In this document: positions 45,786 to 55,431 of the stretch, piece by piece
How the letters are laid out: the number at the start of each line of letters is the position of its first letter
Position numbering within the stretch: the stretch's first letter is position 1
NCBI GenBank assembly: GCA_018433865.1
Contig: JAHDQJ010000006.1
Span: 304,568 to 368,567, forward strand
DNA from: Spirochaetales bacterium
GTDB lineage: Bacteria; Spirochaetota; Spirochaetia; Sphaerochaetales; Sphaerochaetaceae
Length of the DNA: 64,000 nucleotides
Reading direction: 5' to 3'
Made by a program: the position numbers and the translations under genes
The notes under the pieces: generated by a model
What the model was told of the DNA's origin: nothing
Seen by the model: the letters and a program-made list of their open reading frames with translations, nothing else
Databases searched by the model: none

Positions 45786-45827
45786 TACAGTGCGGTGGGT
45801 GGATAAGATTCTGCGTACCGCACTGTA
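45786..45827 (+). other. intercistronic hairpin after the sugar-binding protein gene
   Basis: TACAGTGCGGT (45786-45796) pairs with ACCGCACTGTA (45817-45827) across a 20-base loop; no T-run. Same position in the operon as the hairpin at 15598, between binding protein and membrane/ATPase genes. Confidence 0.6.
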
Positions 45828-45864
45828 ATCGGCTTGCACCGTATCTGTATAAGGAGATCCTTGA

Positions 45865-47382
45865 TTGTTGTCAGAAACCATACTAGAAATGAAGGATATC
45901 AGCAAATCATTTCCCGGGGTGAAAGCTTTGGACAGCGTGGATTTCAAGCTCCGAAAAAGTGAGATCCATGCCCTCATGGGCGAAAACGGAGCTGGCAAGT
46001 CCACACTGATCAAAGTCATTACCGGAGTCTACGAAAAGGACGCCGGCTTGATCACCCTACAGGGGGAGCCCATCCACTTCAAGTCGCCGCAGGAAGCGCA
46101 AAACAAGGGGATAGGTACGGTCTATCAGGAGATCATGCTGTGCCCCAACCTGACCGTGGCCGAGAACATGTATATCGGCCGCAGCCACAGCCCGATCGTC
46201 AACTGGAAACAGATGAACGAACAGGCGGCACGATTGCTGCAATCGCTCGGTATCCCGGCAAGCCCCATCCAGGAACTTGCAAGCTGTTCCCTTGCGGTAC
46301 AACAGATGATAGCGATTGCCCGTGCGGTCGACATGGACTGCAAGATTCTCATCCTGGACGAGCCGACGTCCTCCCTCGACGAAGATGAGGTGCATAAACT
46401 CTTTGAGCTCATGCGTGAGTTGAAAGCCCGTGGCGTGGGAATCATCTTCATCACGCACTTTCTCGAACAGGTATATGAGATCAGTGACATGATCACCGTG
46501 CTTCGCAATGGGAAGTTGATCGGCGAATATGAAACATCCTCGCTTTCCCAGATCGAGCTCATCTCGAAAATGCTGGGGAATGAACTTGAGGATATTACGA
46601 AAATCAAGAAGTATGAGCCGCATGTATCCGACACCACCATCCCCGTCCTTGAAGCTGTCGGGATTTCGAGTGTCGCAGGAGTAAGACCATTCGACTTTGC
46701 CATACACAAGGGTGAGGTGAACGGGTTTGCGGGGTTGCTCGGCTCCGGACGCAGTGAAAGTGTACGCGCCATTTTCTCTGCAGACAAGGTCACTGGCGGT
46801 GAAATCAGGATGCATGGCAAGAAGGTGAAGATCAGGTCACCCCTACATGCCATGAAACATCGGATAGGATATTTGCCGGAGGACCGCAAGGGTGATGGCA
46901 TCATCGAGGACCTGTCGGTACGTGACAATATCATCCTGACGTTGCAGGTCCTGAAAGGCTTTTTCAAACCGTTCTCATGGAAACAGGCAGAGGCATTCGC
47001 CGAAGAATATATCAAGAAGTTGAACATCAAGACTCCTACTTCCAACACCCCGATCAAATCGCTTTCCGGTGGTAACCAGCAGAAAGTCATCCTGGCCCGC
47101 TGGTTGCTCACCAACCCGGAGTACTTGATCCTGGATGAACCGACCCGTGGAATCGATGTCGGAACCAAGGTCGAGATCCAGAAACTGGTGATCAAGCTTG
47201 CCGCGAGTGGCATGAGCCTGACCTTCATCTCTTCGGAAATCGACGAGATGCTCCGCACCTGTTCCCGTTTGATCGTCATGAAAGACCGCCAGATCGTAGG
47301 GGAACTCAGGGGAACGGATTTGTCGGAAAACGACGTCATGAACATGATCGCACAGGGGGGAGAGAACGTATGCGCACAATGA
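45865..47382 (+). CDS. sugar ABC transporter ATP-binding protein (YtfR/RbsA-like, two ATPase domains)
   Basis: A 505-residue tandem ATPase. The first half has Walker A GENGAGKST and Walker B ILILDEPTSSLD with a divergent signature (CSLAVQQ); the second half has LLGSGRSE in the Walker A place and a canonical LSGGNQQKV and LILDEPTRGID, as usual for this family. The TTG start at 45865 is supported by AAGGAG eight bases upstream; the first ATG is at 45889. Its end overlaps the first permease gene by 13 bases. Confidence 0.9.
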   Translation: MLSETILEMKDISKSFPGVKALDSVDFKLRKSEIHALMGENGAGKSTLIKVITGVYEKDAGLITLQGEPIHFKSPQEAQNKGIGTVYQEIMLCPNLTVAENMYIGRSHSPIVNWKQMNEQAARLLQSLGIPASPIQELASCSLAVQQMIAIARAVDMDCKILILDEPTSSLDEDEVHKLFELMRELKARGVGIIFITHFLEQVYEISDMITVLRNGKLIGEYETSSLSQIELISKMLGNELEDITKIKKYEPHVSDTTIPVLEAVGISSVAGVRPFDFAIHKGEVNGFAGLLGSGRSESVRAIFSADKVTGGEIRMHGKKVKIRSPLHAMKHRIGYLPEDRKGDGIIEDLSVRDNIILTLQVLKGFFKPFSWKQAEAFAEEYIKKLNIKTPTSNTPIKSLSGGNQQKVILARWLLTNPEYLILDEPTRGIDVGTKVEIQKLVIKLAASGMSLTFISSEIDEMLRTCSRLIVMKDRQIVGELRGTDLSENDVMNMIAQGGENVCAQ

Positions 47383-48461
47383 AAAGAAGCTTTTCCCATC
47401 TGGTTCTTCCCATCTCTATCTTATTGCTTCTCATCATCATAAACCTGATAAAGGGTGCCGATTATTTCAGCATCACGGTGGTGAACGGAGCGTTCTACGG
47501 CAATATTCCGAACATCCTGTTCGGGGCATCCGAATTGGTCATCCTGTCCATCGGCATGACGCTGGTGACCGCAGCCTCACGAGGACAGGATATCAGCATA
47601 GGGGAAAGTGCCACCATTTCTTCCGCGGTATTCGTCCTGTTCGTCCTTCAGGCAGGAGAGGTCACGCTGCTTGTCATAGTGGTGGGTTTTCTGTTGAGTT
47701 GCGTCGTAGGCTTGGCTCTCGGCGCATTCAACGGCATCCTGGTTTCGGTATTCAAGGTCCAACCGATGATTGCCTCCCTCATACTGTTTACGGGAGGCAG
47801 ATCCATAGCCTTCATGATCGACGGCAAATTGTCTCCCATCCTGGCCAACGACATCTCGAACCAGATAGGCACCGTGATACCGGGAATCCCGATACAGACT
47901 CCGATCATCCTCACTGTTGTCTTCATAGTGTGCATTGCCATGCTGTTCAAGACTACGAATCTCAGGCTCTATGTCGAGACTGTGGGAATCAATCCGAATG
48001 CAGCGCGCCTGAACGGGATCAATCCGAAGAAGATCATATTCCTGACCTTCTTGATCATGGGATTCTGCACCGCAGTCGCCGGTTTCATCGCAGTGAACAA
48101 GGCAGGGCGTCACGACAGCGTCAACTTGCTCAAACTGATCATGATGGACGCGATCCTCGCCGTGGCAATAGGGGGCAATCCCCTGATCGGGGGGAAGTTC
48201 AGCATTACCGGGTCCATCATCGGTGCATACACGATAGAGGTGCTGAACAGGACCCTGCTCAGGCTGGAGATAGAGCCGGCGATGATCAAGGTCTTCAAGG
48301 CGGTCTTCATCATCATGCTCATGATAATCGCATCGCCCGTCGTGAGGGCTTCCATCAGGAAAGCCTTGGACAGGGTACGGACCAAAAATCCCACGAAGGG
48401 AAGTGCCGCAATGGTTTCGATGGTATCCACCATGGACATGATTGGGGAAAAGGGTGAATAG
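47370..48461 (+). CDS. sugar ABC transporter permease (YtfT-like)
   Basis: A 363-residue BPD_transp_2 permease with eight to ten hydrophobic spans and the family motif GQDISIGE near residue 72 and GGNPLIGGKFSITG near 270. It starts inside the ATPase gene. The ~40-residue C-terminal tail is longer than in typical relatives. Paired with the next permease to form the channel. Confidence 0.9.
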   Translation: MRTMKRSFSHLVLPISILLLLIIINLIKGADYFSITVVNGAFYGNIPNILFGASELVILSIGMTLVTAASRGQDISIGESATISSAVFVLFVLQAGEVTLLVIVVGFLLSCVVGLALGAFNGILVSVFKVQPMIASLILFTGGRSIAFMIDGKLSPILANDISNQIGTVIPGIPIQTPIILTVVFIVCIAMLFKTTNLRLYVETVGINPNAARLNGINPKKIIFLTFLIMGFCTAVAGFIAVNKAGRHDSVNLLKLIMMDAILAVAIGGNPLIGGKFSITGSIIGAYTIEVLNRTLLRLEIEPAMIKVFKAVFIIMLMIIASPVVRASIRKALDRVRTKNPTKGSAAMVSMVSTMDMIGEKGE

Positions 48462-48462
48462 G

Positions 48463-49560
48463 ATGGCATCTGTGAACATGATCAAACCAAAAGCACGACT
48501 ATCGAATTCGAATATCCTGTTTCTCATAGCTGCGGTCATATTCGTACTGATGTACCTGTTTGCAATCATCAGTTTTCCCGGTAGTTTCCTGCAATTCCAG
48601 ACGTTCTTTGACTTGTTCAACCTCAATGCCCCGCTGATCATCATGACACTGGGTTTGTGCATCGTCATGATCGGTGGCGGAATCGACATCTCCATAGGCG
48701 CGGTATGCGGCTTGGTGACCATGGCCTGTGCGGTCTTTTTGGAATCCAGGATGGGGAGCATCGGGGGGGCCATCCTCATTTCACTGGGAATCGGTATCGC
48801 ATTCGGAATCCTGCAAGGATATCTCATCGCCTATCTGGAAATCCAACCATTCATCATCACGCTTTCAGGATTGTTCTTGGCACAGGGGCTGCTCACGACG
48901 CTCCACAAGGATCCGATCAATGTGACCATGGGCGCGTTCGTGCGCCTGAGGGATTTTGATTTTGTGATTTCCTGGCTTGGTACGAAAAACAGATTGGGTG
49001 TGTTCATCCCGTGCGAAATAAAACCTGGTACCATAATCGTGGTGATCCTCCTGGTCATCCTGGCATCCTTGATGAAATGGTCGCGTTTCGGGCGCAATGT
49101 CTATGCCGTCGGTGGGAATAGCCATAGTGCCATGATGCTCGGCATCAACGTGAAGAGAACGGTATTCATCACCTACGTGATAAGTGGACTGACGGCCGGC
49201 ATCGCAGGATTCGTGTACATCATGACCACAGGAGCCGGCAACGTGGGCAATGCCGCAGGTGCCGAAATGAAAGCCATAGCCTCGGCCATCATAGGGGGCA
49301 CACTGCTCAACGGCGGCGTAGGAAACCTGCTGGGGGCACCCATAGGTACGTTGACTCTTCTGGTGATCAACGAGTTGATCCGTGCAGCGGGCGTGCAATC
49401 GAACTTCCAAGCGATGGTAAGCGGGCTTCTGCTCTATTTCTTCATCGTACTGCAAAGCATCATCATGTCGCTGCGTGACAGGAGGAGAGTCAGTATTGCC
49501 CTGCCGCCCTGGTTGCGGTTTCCAGGCAAGGGTCAGGTTGCGAGCCAAAGGCAGCCGTGA
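48463..49560 (+). CDS. sugar ABC transporter permease (YjfF-like)
   Basis: A 365-residue BPD_transp_2 permease with GGGIDISIGAVCGL near residue 65 and GGTLLNGGVGNLLGAPIGTL near 280. The ATG at 48463 is preferred to an in-frame TTG at 48442, which lies in the preceding gene. It ends the operon, 21 bases from the end of the convergent response-regulator gene. Ligand as for the binding protein. Confidence 0.9.
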   Translation: MASVNMIKPKARLSNSNILFLIAAVIFVLMYLFAIISFPGSFLQFQTFFDLFNLNAPLIIMTLGLCIVMIGGGIDISIGAVCGLVTMACAVFLESRMGSIGGAILISLGIGIAFGILQGYLIAYLEIQPFIITLSGLFLAQGLLTTLHKDPINVTMGAFVRLRDFDFVISWLGTKNRLGVFIPCEIKPGTIIVVILLVILASLMKWSRFGRNVYAVGGNSHSAMMLGINVKRTVFITYVISGLTAGIAGFVYIMTTGAGNVGNAAGAEMKAIASAIIGGTLLNGGVGNLLGAPIGTLTLLVINELIRAAGVQSNFQAMVSGLLLYFFIVLQSIIMSLRDRRRVSIALPPWLRFPGKGQVASQRQP

Positions 49561-49581
49561 AGGCTGCGGGGGACTGCTTTT

Positions 49582-51171
49582 TCAATTCGGGCTCTTGTTC
49601 CCGGTTCTGAATTCCCGTGGGGAAATGCCTGTATGTTTCTTGAAAATGAAACTGAAATAATGTGGGTCTCCGAATCCTACCTCATACGCGATGTCCGCGC
49701 TCCTGAGCGCTGTCGTCAGCAGCAGCTCCTTGGATTTGTTGATACGGACCTGCGTAAGATATTCGATGAAGGTCTCTCCGGTTTCCTGGGAAAAGATGGT
49801 GCTGAAATGGTTTGGACTAACATGGACGATCGAAGCCACGGAATGCAGGGAAATGTCCTGGTCGGCATAGTGCTGGTGTATATGCTGCTTTGCCTTCTGG
49901 ATCATCGCATAGTATTTCCCCTCCGACCTTGATTCCCTGAACTCTATGAACGTATCCAGGATCAAGCGTACCCCTTCACAGAAGGTTTCTTTCGAGCCAG
50001 CGATCTCTGAAAGTTGCGTCTTGTGCGACAGCGACGGAATGACCTCCTGAACGACTCCACCCAGCTCATCGATGATCTTTGATATCTCCACGATGAGATC
50101 ACATAGGAGATAATAGCCGATGAGAGTGGATTGAAACGGTTGATCGCCGATCATGGCGACATACTGGTCGATGATCTCATCGATGCCTGATTTCTTCACA
50201 TATTTCAGCCGCTCCGATATGGGACTTCCATCCAGTTTCAAGAAATCGATTTCCGAGAAGGTATTCAGGTCGTGTGCTCCGATTATCAGCTTCTGGCCGG
50301 TCTTTCCAGAGTATTGTACCGCTTTGTCGGCATCAGCATATGATTGCGACAGGCTACCGATCCGTTCAACCACAGAGCCGATCCCGATCGCCACCATGCA
50401 GTCAGTGTTTCGTTCAACCTCATATTTGATCGCCTGACCCAATGTATATGCAGTCTCTTCGAGCGATTCGGACACAAGCTGCATCAACAGCAAGATGATG
50501 GAATCCCTGCTTTGGGAAAAGCATACCACCTCTTCCTGATTGTCTATGAGACTGTTTATGTGGAGTTTGGCGGTGATCAATCCTGAATAGTCTTCGGAAT
50601 TGGTGGAAAGCTTGATGATCGCTACGAGATACCCATGAGCGATCAGGTCAATGCCCATGTCACCACCTTTCTCCAGCGCCTCTTCCGTCTTGACAATTCC
50701 GGTCACCAGGTCGCACAACCAGCGCTCCCTGATCAGGTCGGCATTGGACTGTGCCTGCAACCTGAGATGTTCCATGCTGGAAAGTTGTTTTTTCTCCGCT
50801 TCGATGGTTTTCACCAGTTTGTCGAGCGTTGCCAGCATGTCCGATGCGGATATGGGTTTGAGAAGGTATTCGTCGACACCGATCGATATGGCCTCTTGTG
50901 CATACTGGAATTCGTCATGCCCTGAGAGTATGATGATTTTGATCCAGGGAAGTATCTTCTTGATGATTCTGGAAAGGCTGAGCCCGTCAACAAACGGCAT
51001 CCTGATGTCTGTGATCAGTATGTCCGGTTTCACATCCTTCATGATCGACAGGGCCATCTCGCCGTCCGAAGCTTCGCCCACGAGGACAAAAGGGCCTGTC
51101 CCCGACTGTATGCTGTTTCGCAACCCTTCGCGTACTACTATCTCGTCTTCTGCAATAAAGACCTTATACAT
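49582..51171 (-). CDS. AraC-type response regulator (YesN-like)
   Basis: A 529-residue two-component regulator. The receiver domain has the acidic pocket EDE, the phosphoacceptor Asp in LITDIRMPFVDG near residue 55 and the conserved Lys in YLLKPIS. A ~250-residue middle region of unknown fold precedes the C-terminal AraC double helix-turn-helix (SLHSVASIVHVSPNHFSTIF, ADIAYEVGFGDPHYFSFIFK). The start overlaps the sensor kinase gene by eight bases. It likely activates the convergent sugar ABC operon. Confidence 0.9.
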   Translation of the reverse strand: MYKVFIAEDEIVVREGLRNSIQSGTGPFVLVGEASDGEMALSIMKDVKPDILITDIRMPFVDGLSLSRIIKKILPWIKIIILSGHDEFQYAQEAISIGVDEYLLKPISASDMLATLDKLVKTIEAEKKQLSSMEHLRLQAQSNADLIRERWLCDLVTGIVKTEEALEKGGDMGIDLIAHGYLVAIIKLSTNSEDYSGLITAKLHINSLIDNQEEVVCFSQSRDSIILLLMQLVSESLEETAYTLGQAIKYEVERNTDCMVAIGIGSVVERIGSLSQSYADADKAVQYSGKTGQKLIIGAHDLNTFSEIDFLKLDGSPISERLKYVKKSGIDEIIDQYVAMIGDQPFQSTLIGYYLLCDLIVEISKIIDELGGVVQEVIPSLSHKTQLSEIAGSKETFCEGVRLILDTFIEFRESRSEGKYYAMIQKAKQHIHQHYADQDISLHSVASIVHVSPNHFSTIFSQETGETFIEYLTQVRINKSKELLLTTALRSADIAYEVGFGDPHYFSFIFKKHTGISPREFRTGNKSPN

Positions 51172-52636
51172 GGAAACCAACCTCTGGTACGCTGAAATAC
51201 ACGGTAGTGCCCTGTGTATACTGACTGGTGATTTTCAGCTTCGTGCTTGTATCATAATACAACTCAAGTCTCTTGTTCACATTATACAATCCATAGACAT
51301 TGTTCAGATCCTCGGGATCGGCCGAACCATTGATCTGTTCCATGATGTTCTCGAGTTTCTCTTCCGTCATTCCAATGCCATTGTCTTCCACGGAGAAACA
51401 CAGGCGGTCGTTTTCGCGCCAGCCCTTCACGGATAAAAAACCACGCCCCCTCTTGTTCTTGATTCCATGGTACAATGCGTTCTCGATGAGAGGTTGGAGT
51501 ACCAGCTTCAGGATCTGACAGTTTGCCATCTCTGGCATGTACTCGATGTGATAATCCAGGATGTCCCTGTATCTGATCTTCTGAATGGTCAGATAGCTTT
51601 GGACATGTTCGAACTCTTCCCTGACCGTCAGATAGTCTTTGCCCCTGTTGAGCGATATCCTGAAAAAGTTTGAGAAGGCACGCGTGATGTCGATGACCTG
51701 ATCATTTTTCTTCTCTTCGGCAAGCCAGACGATCGTATCGAATGTGTTATAGAGAAAATGTGGCGTGATCTGGGCCTGGAGGGCTTTCATCTCCGACTTC
51801 TGAAGGTTTTGCTGTTTCCGGATATTCTCCGCGATCAATGCTTGGATCTTGACTGCCATGATGTTCAGGTTGTCGGTCAGACCGTCAAGCTCGCTTACCT
51901 GAGGAAGTTCTACCCTGGCCGTGAAATCTCCCTCAGCAATCTTTTTCGACAGGTTCTCGAGTCTTTTGATAGGGTCATTGATACTGGCGGTCACGGAACG
52001 CTGTGTGAAGACCGCGAAGATCGTGACAAACAATACGGTGAAGATCTGGATGGCGGTAAGTACGAACGTGATGCGCTTGTGATGCTCATTCGTGATCGTT
52101 GCCGACTCTATCACACGTACGATGAAATCCTGGAGGATGTCGGAGATAAGGGCGGATACCCCACGGATCTCTTCAAGGATTTCTTCATTTTCGCTCACCT
52201 TGGACTGGTTCGCCATCTGACTTCCCAACCGGTCCACGTTCCGCTTCATCGTATCGACCGCACGACCCACGACCTCAAGCATCTGTCGGTTCTCCCGCTC
52301 TTCGGTCGTTCTCATGATATCTTCCAGGCTCTCGTTGATCCCGTCGATGATGGCGTATTGGTTGCCTTCGTCGAATTTCTTGTTTCCCGCCACGATATCC
52401 CATATCTCGTTTGAGACATCCATCTTTACCGTCTGGTTGAGGCGGTTTGTCTTGCTGACATTGGTGATGATCAGATCATAGCGGATCATCTGGACAACAA
52501 ACGAGACGACCGTGATGACCGGAGGGGTGATCATCAGAAGGATGATGATCACATAGGAAATCTTGATCCTCTCTTTTATGCTTCTGCTCTTGAACACGGA
52601 GAAAATCTTGTCGACCACGGATCTCTGATTCTTCAT
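51164..52636 (-). CDS. sensor histidine kinase (YesM/LytS type)
   Basis: A 490-residue membrane kinase: a first transmembrane helix near residue 25-48, a ~150-residue extracytoplasmic region, a second helix near 205-225, HAMP domain (RLENLSKKIAEGDF), and His_kinase domain with the phosphoacceptor in QITPHFLYNTFDTIVWL, then HATPase motifs LVLQPLIENALYHG and VEDNGIGM. The start at 52636 overlaps the stop of the binding lipoprotein gene (TAGCATG), showing tight coupling of the three genes. Confidence 0.88.
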   Translation of the reverse strand: MKNQRSVVDKIFSVFKSRSIKERIKISYVIIILLMITPPVITVVSFVVQMIRYDLIITNVSKTNRLNQTVKMDVSNEIWDIVAGNKKFDEGNQYAIIDGINESLEDIMRTTEERENRQMLEVVGRAVDTMKRNVDRLGSQMANQSKVSENEEILEEIRGVSALISDILQDFIVRVIESATITNEHHKRITFVLTAIQIFTVLFVTIFAVFTQRSVTASINDPIKRLENLSKKIAEGDFTARVELPQVSELDGLTDNLNIMAVKIQALIAENIRKQQNLQKSEMKALQAQITPHFLYNTFDTIVWLAEEKKNDQVIDITRAFSNFFRISLNRGKDYLTVREEFEHVQSYLTIQKIRYRDILDYHIEYMPEMANCQILKLVLQPLIENALYHGIKNKRGRGFLSVKGWRENDRLCFSVEDNGIGMTEEKLENIMEQINGSADPEDLNNVYGLYNVNKRLELYYDTSTKLKITSQYTQGTTVYFSVPEVGFHV

Positions 52637-52637
52637 G

Positions 52638-53657
52638 CTAATACCCACGGGGCTCGATGAGTGAAAGGTCATCGGTTTCATAGAACACTTCTTCATGTAC
52701 ATATTGCAGCCGTGGAATTTTTTCACCGGCTGCCAGTCTCTCAGCCAGCTTTATGATTTCAGGACCGGTCTTCGGGTTGCACTCGATGACACAATTCACC
52801 TTGCCTTCGCGCAACGCATCGATGGCTGCCTGCTGTGCATCGATGGTGATGATGACGATGTCAGTACCAGGTGCAAGTCCTCTCTCCTCCATGGCCTCGA
52901 TGACCCCGAGTGTCATGCCGTCATTGTGGGAGAAAATGATGTCGATATCCTCATGCATCTCGAGGAATTCAACAGCCAGTTCGTATCCTCTTGAACGGAG
53001 AAAGTCACCCGATTCACTGTATATGATGCGGAACTCCGGATGCGTCTGCAGAACCTCCCTGAAACCTTCGGCTCTTCCGAGGGCTACGGAAGAACCTTCC
53101 GTTCCGAACAGTTCCACGATATTGACATGTTCTCCGGTGTCATCGAAACGCTCTCGCGCGTTCTTGAATTTGTTCAGGACAAACAATCCGGCATTCCGGC
53201 CTTCCTTCAGGCTGTCAGTCCCTATGAATCCTGCATACAGAGAGGGGTCCGCAACATCAATTTTCCGGTCGGTGACCAGAACAGGAATCCCGGCATCCTT
53301 GGCTTCTTGCAGCACATTGTCCCAGCCGCCCGTGACAATCGGCACGAAGACTATCACATCAACCTGATACGCGATGAATGAACGCAGCGCTTTTATCTGG
53401 TTCTCCTGTTTCTGTTCGGCATTGTCGTATACCAGCTGCACACCCCGTTGTACTGCGGCCTCCTGCACGGAGCGGGTGTTGCATGTCCTCCAGGCGCTTT
53501 CAGCACCAATCTGCGAAAACCCTACGATAATTCCATCACCTTCTTCGAATTGGGAGGACTTCTTCTTCTGAGCGCCGCAACCGACAAGACAACAGGTGAT
53601 CAGGATGCACAGGATAATACGGAATTGCGTGCTGATGTGCTTTCTACCATGAATCAT
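52638..53657 (-). CDS. sugar-binding lipoprotein, sensor component
   Basis: A 339-residue binding protein of the same family as the YtfQ-like protein (IIVGFSQIGAESAWR, FVPIVTGGWDNVL, SHNDGMTLGVIEAMEE) but with a lipoprotein signal (CCLVGCG, Cys about residue 26) and no adjacent permease. It is first of an operon with the kinase and regulator. Known three-component systems such as XylFII-LytS-YesN in clostridia use a binding protein docked on the kinase; I infer the same here. Confidence 0.85.
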   Translation of the reverse strand: MIHGRKHISTQFRIILCILITCCLVGCGAQKKKSSQFEEGDGIIVGFSQIGAESAWRTCNTRSVQEAAVQRGVQLVYDNAEQKQENQIKALRSFIAYQVDVIVFVPIVTGGWDNVLQEAKDAGIPVLVTDRKIDVADPSLYAGFIGTDSLKEGRNAGLFVLNKFKNARERFDDTGEHVNIVELFGTEGSSVALGRAEGFREVLQTHPEFRIIYSESGDFLRSRGYELAVEFLEMHEDIDIIFSHNDGMTLGVIEAMEERGLAPGTDIVIITIDAQQAAIDALREGKVNCVIECNPKTGPEIIKLAERLAAGEKIPRLQYVHEEVFYETDDLSLIEPRGY

Positions 53658-53718
53658 CGACAGGATCCTTTTGTGTGTATGTACTCGTATCATACATTCA
53701 CTGCATAAGAATTTACAA

Positions 53719-53744
53719 GGAAAATTGGGCTACACCCGCCCAAT
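53719..53744 (-). terminator. terminator of araR
   Basis: Read leftward: ATTGGGC (53744-53738), seven-base loop, GCCCAAT (53730-53724), then TTTTCC. It lies about 70 bases beyond the araR stop. Confidence 0.65.
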
Positions 53745-53815
53745 GGCCAGTACTGGCACATGTCCGCCCGGCCGTTAGGGGGAAGCGCAGTCCCTGTGAA
53801 ATCCTGTGTGCGTGC

Positions 53816-54871
53816 CTACTGCAGCGCCGAGGTGTCCCAGTCCATGAGCACGGACTCTTCCGGTTCACCGCCTATCATCCTGATGATTTTCCTTGCAGCG
53901 GTCTTTCCCAACGATTCCTTGCAGTGTCCGATCGAGACGAAGGGCTTGTCGAGCAACAGTGAGAACTGACTGGCATCGAAACTGGCGATCTCGGGGATGG
54001 TCCGTGAGGAGGCCTTGCAGATGCGCGATATCCACACGGCGATCTCATCGTTGTAACAGACGATCGCAGTCAGTCCGCACAGGTTGTCAAAGACCTCGTG
54101 CTTCGCTTCGATGATCTTGTGATGCTTCCGGTAGTCCTCGGTGGTATACCAGCTCACGCGCGTGTCGTCCAACCCGAGATCCGACTCGAGCAGGCCTTCC
54201 GAGAATCCCGCATAACGTGCAAGCCCCTGGCGGTCGTCCGACTTGAATATCCCGCCTATCGCCTTGTGGCCTTTTCCTGCCAGATATTTCGCCAATGCTT
54301 TGCCCCCCTGGAAATCATCCATCCCGACCACTACCTCTCCGGAGAGTTCGGGGTAGGTGCAGTGGAGGAACACAAGGGGAATGCCCATCTCCTTTATCTT
54401 CCTGTACAAAGATATGTTCGGATTGGGAAGGGCCGTCTTCGTCCCTTCGGCAATCATGCCCGCGATGTTGCCGTCGCGGATGACCTTCTCGAGAACCGCC
54501 CGCTCCTTGTCGACGCGGTTCTCCGTCTGGATGAGGTTGATGTTGAATCCCTCACGTGACAGCTCACGCTCCATGCCCCTGATGATGTCGGGGAAAATGT
54601 AGTTGCTGATATAGGTACTGATGGTGACGATGGTCTTCGAATCGGACGCTCCTCTTGCTTTCGTCGGCAAGGAGACATATGTGCCGCTGCCCTGTACCTG
54701 GCGGATGAGGCCCTCGTGCCTCAGGCAGCTAATCGCCTGCCTGACGGTCTGTCGGCTCACCTCGAAACGCTTCACACACTCTTGCTCGGTCGGCAACTTC
54801 CCCTCGGCACCGTAGGCGCCCCGGGCAATCTCATCTCGCAAGATCGTTGCAATATCCGCATACTTCGACAT
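53816..54871 (-). CDS. araR: AraR-like regulator (GntR DNA-binding plus LacI-type sensor domain)
   Basis: A 351-residue repressor with an N-terminal GntR winged helix (GKLPTEQECVKRFEVSRQTV, then GSGTYVS) and a ~270-residue periplasmic-binding-type effector domain, the exact AraR architecture. It is divergent from L-arabinose isomerase, and two TTTGTACG-type sites (CGTACAAAT) lie in the gap, resembling the known Bacillus AraR operator. It therefore probably represses araA and itself in the absence of arabinose. Confidence 0.87.
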   Translation of the reverse strand: MSKYADIATILRDEIARGAYGAEGKLPTEQECVKRFEVSRQTVRQAISCLRHEGLIRQVQGSGTYVSLPTKARGASDSKTIVTISTYISNYIFPDIIRGMERELSREGFNINLIQTENRVDKERAVLEKVIRDGNIAGMIAEGTKTALPNPNISLYRKIKEMGIPLVFLHCTYPELSGEVVVGMDDFQGGKALAKYLAGKGHKAIGGIFKSDDRQGLARYAGFSEGLLESDLGLDDTRVSWYTTEDYRKHHKIIEAKHEVFDNLCGLTAIVCYNDEIAVWISRICKASSRTIPEIASFDASQFSLLLDKPFVSIGHCKESLGKTAARKIIRMIGGEPEESVLMDWDTSALQ

Positions 54872-54886
54872 TTCACTTTCTCCAAG

Positions 54887-54914
54887 TTGTACTGTAAGTT
54901 GCGAGCGTACAAAT
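54887..54914. promoter_or_regulatory. AraR operator next to araR
   Basis: TTGTAC (54887-54892) and, 14 bases later, GTACAA as part of CGTACAAAT (54906-54914) form an inverted pair ~15 bases before the araR start. CGTACAAAT matches half of the well-known AraR consensus. Confidence 0.5.
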
Positions 54915-54987
54915 TACAAGTGTTTCCACAATTGGTATTGTCTTTCGGGGAAATCCTGCAGGTACGCGGGTTACTGAGCACATTCGA

Positions 54988-55005
54988 TATTTCGAGCTCG
55001 AAATA
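54988..55005. promoter_or_regulatory. perfect 18-bp palindrome in the araR-araA gap
   Basis: TATTTCGAGCTCGAAATA reads the same on both strands. It is unlike the AraR sites and may bind a different regulator. The rest of the 560-base gap holds no gene. Confidence 0.5.
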
Positions 55006-55092
55006 CGATACTTGCCTACCAATCAGTCGGAATTTTGACCTGCTCCATTGCTCGTCCGTGACAGGTGCCGAGCATCAAAGCTTTGGAAACAT

Positions 55093-55102
55093 ACGTACAA
55101 AT
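55093..55102. promoter_or_regulatory. second AraR-type site upstream of araA
   Basis: ACGTACAAAT, sharing the nine bases CGTACAAAT with the site next to araR, about 330 bases before the araA start. Confidence 0.4.
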
Positions 55103-55431
55103 ATCCGTGAAATTGAAAACAATACCCCTAGATGTAAGTACATTTTCTTGCATTCCTTCCAACCAGAGGGTATGATTTCCACAAGGCTGTGCAGGCGTCA
55201 GGAAATGCAATGAACCTTCAAGATGCCGTTTGAACATCGTGAGGGAGAATGCGTGAGACATGCACGATCCGAGCTTGCGTGGGAAAGGTGTCCGAAAGAG
55301 CCCAGCATCGGCAGCATTCCTATGCATGGCAATGGAATGACTGACATGGGTTGATTGACTGGTCGTACATCATCTGCACGATCATCACGATTGGGTACTG
55401 GACCTGCATGCTACGATGAGGAGACATGAGA

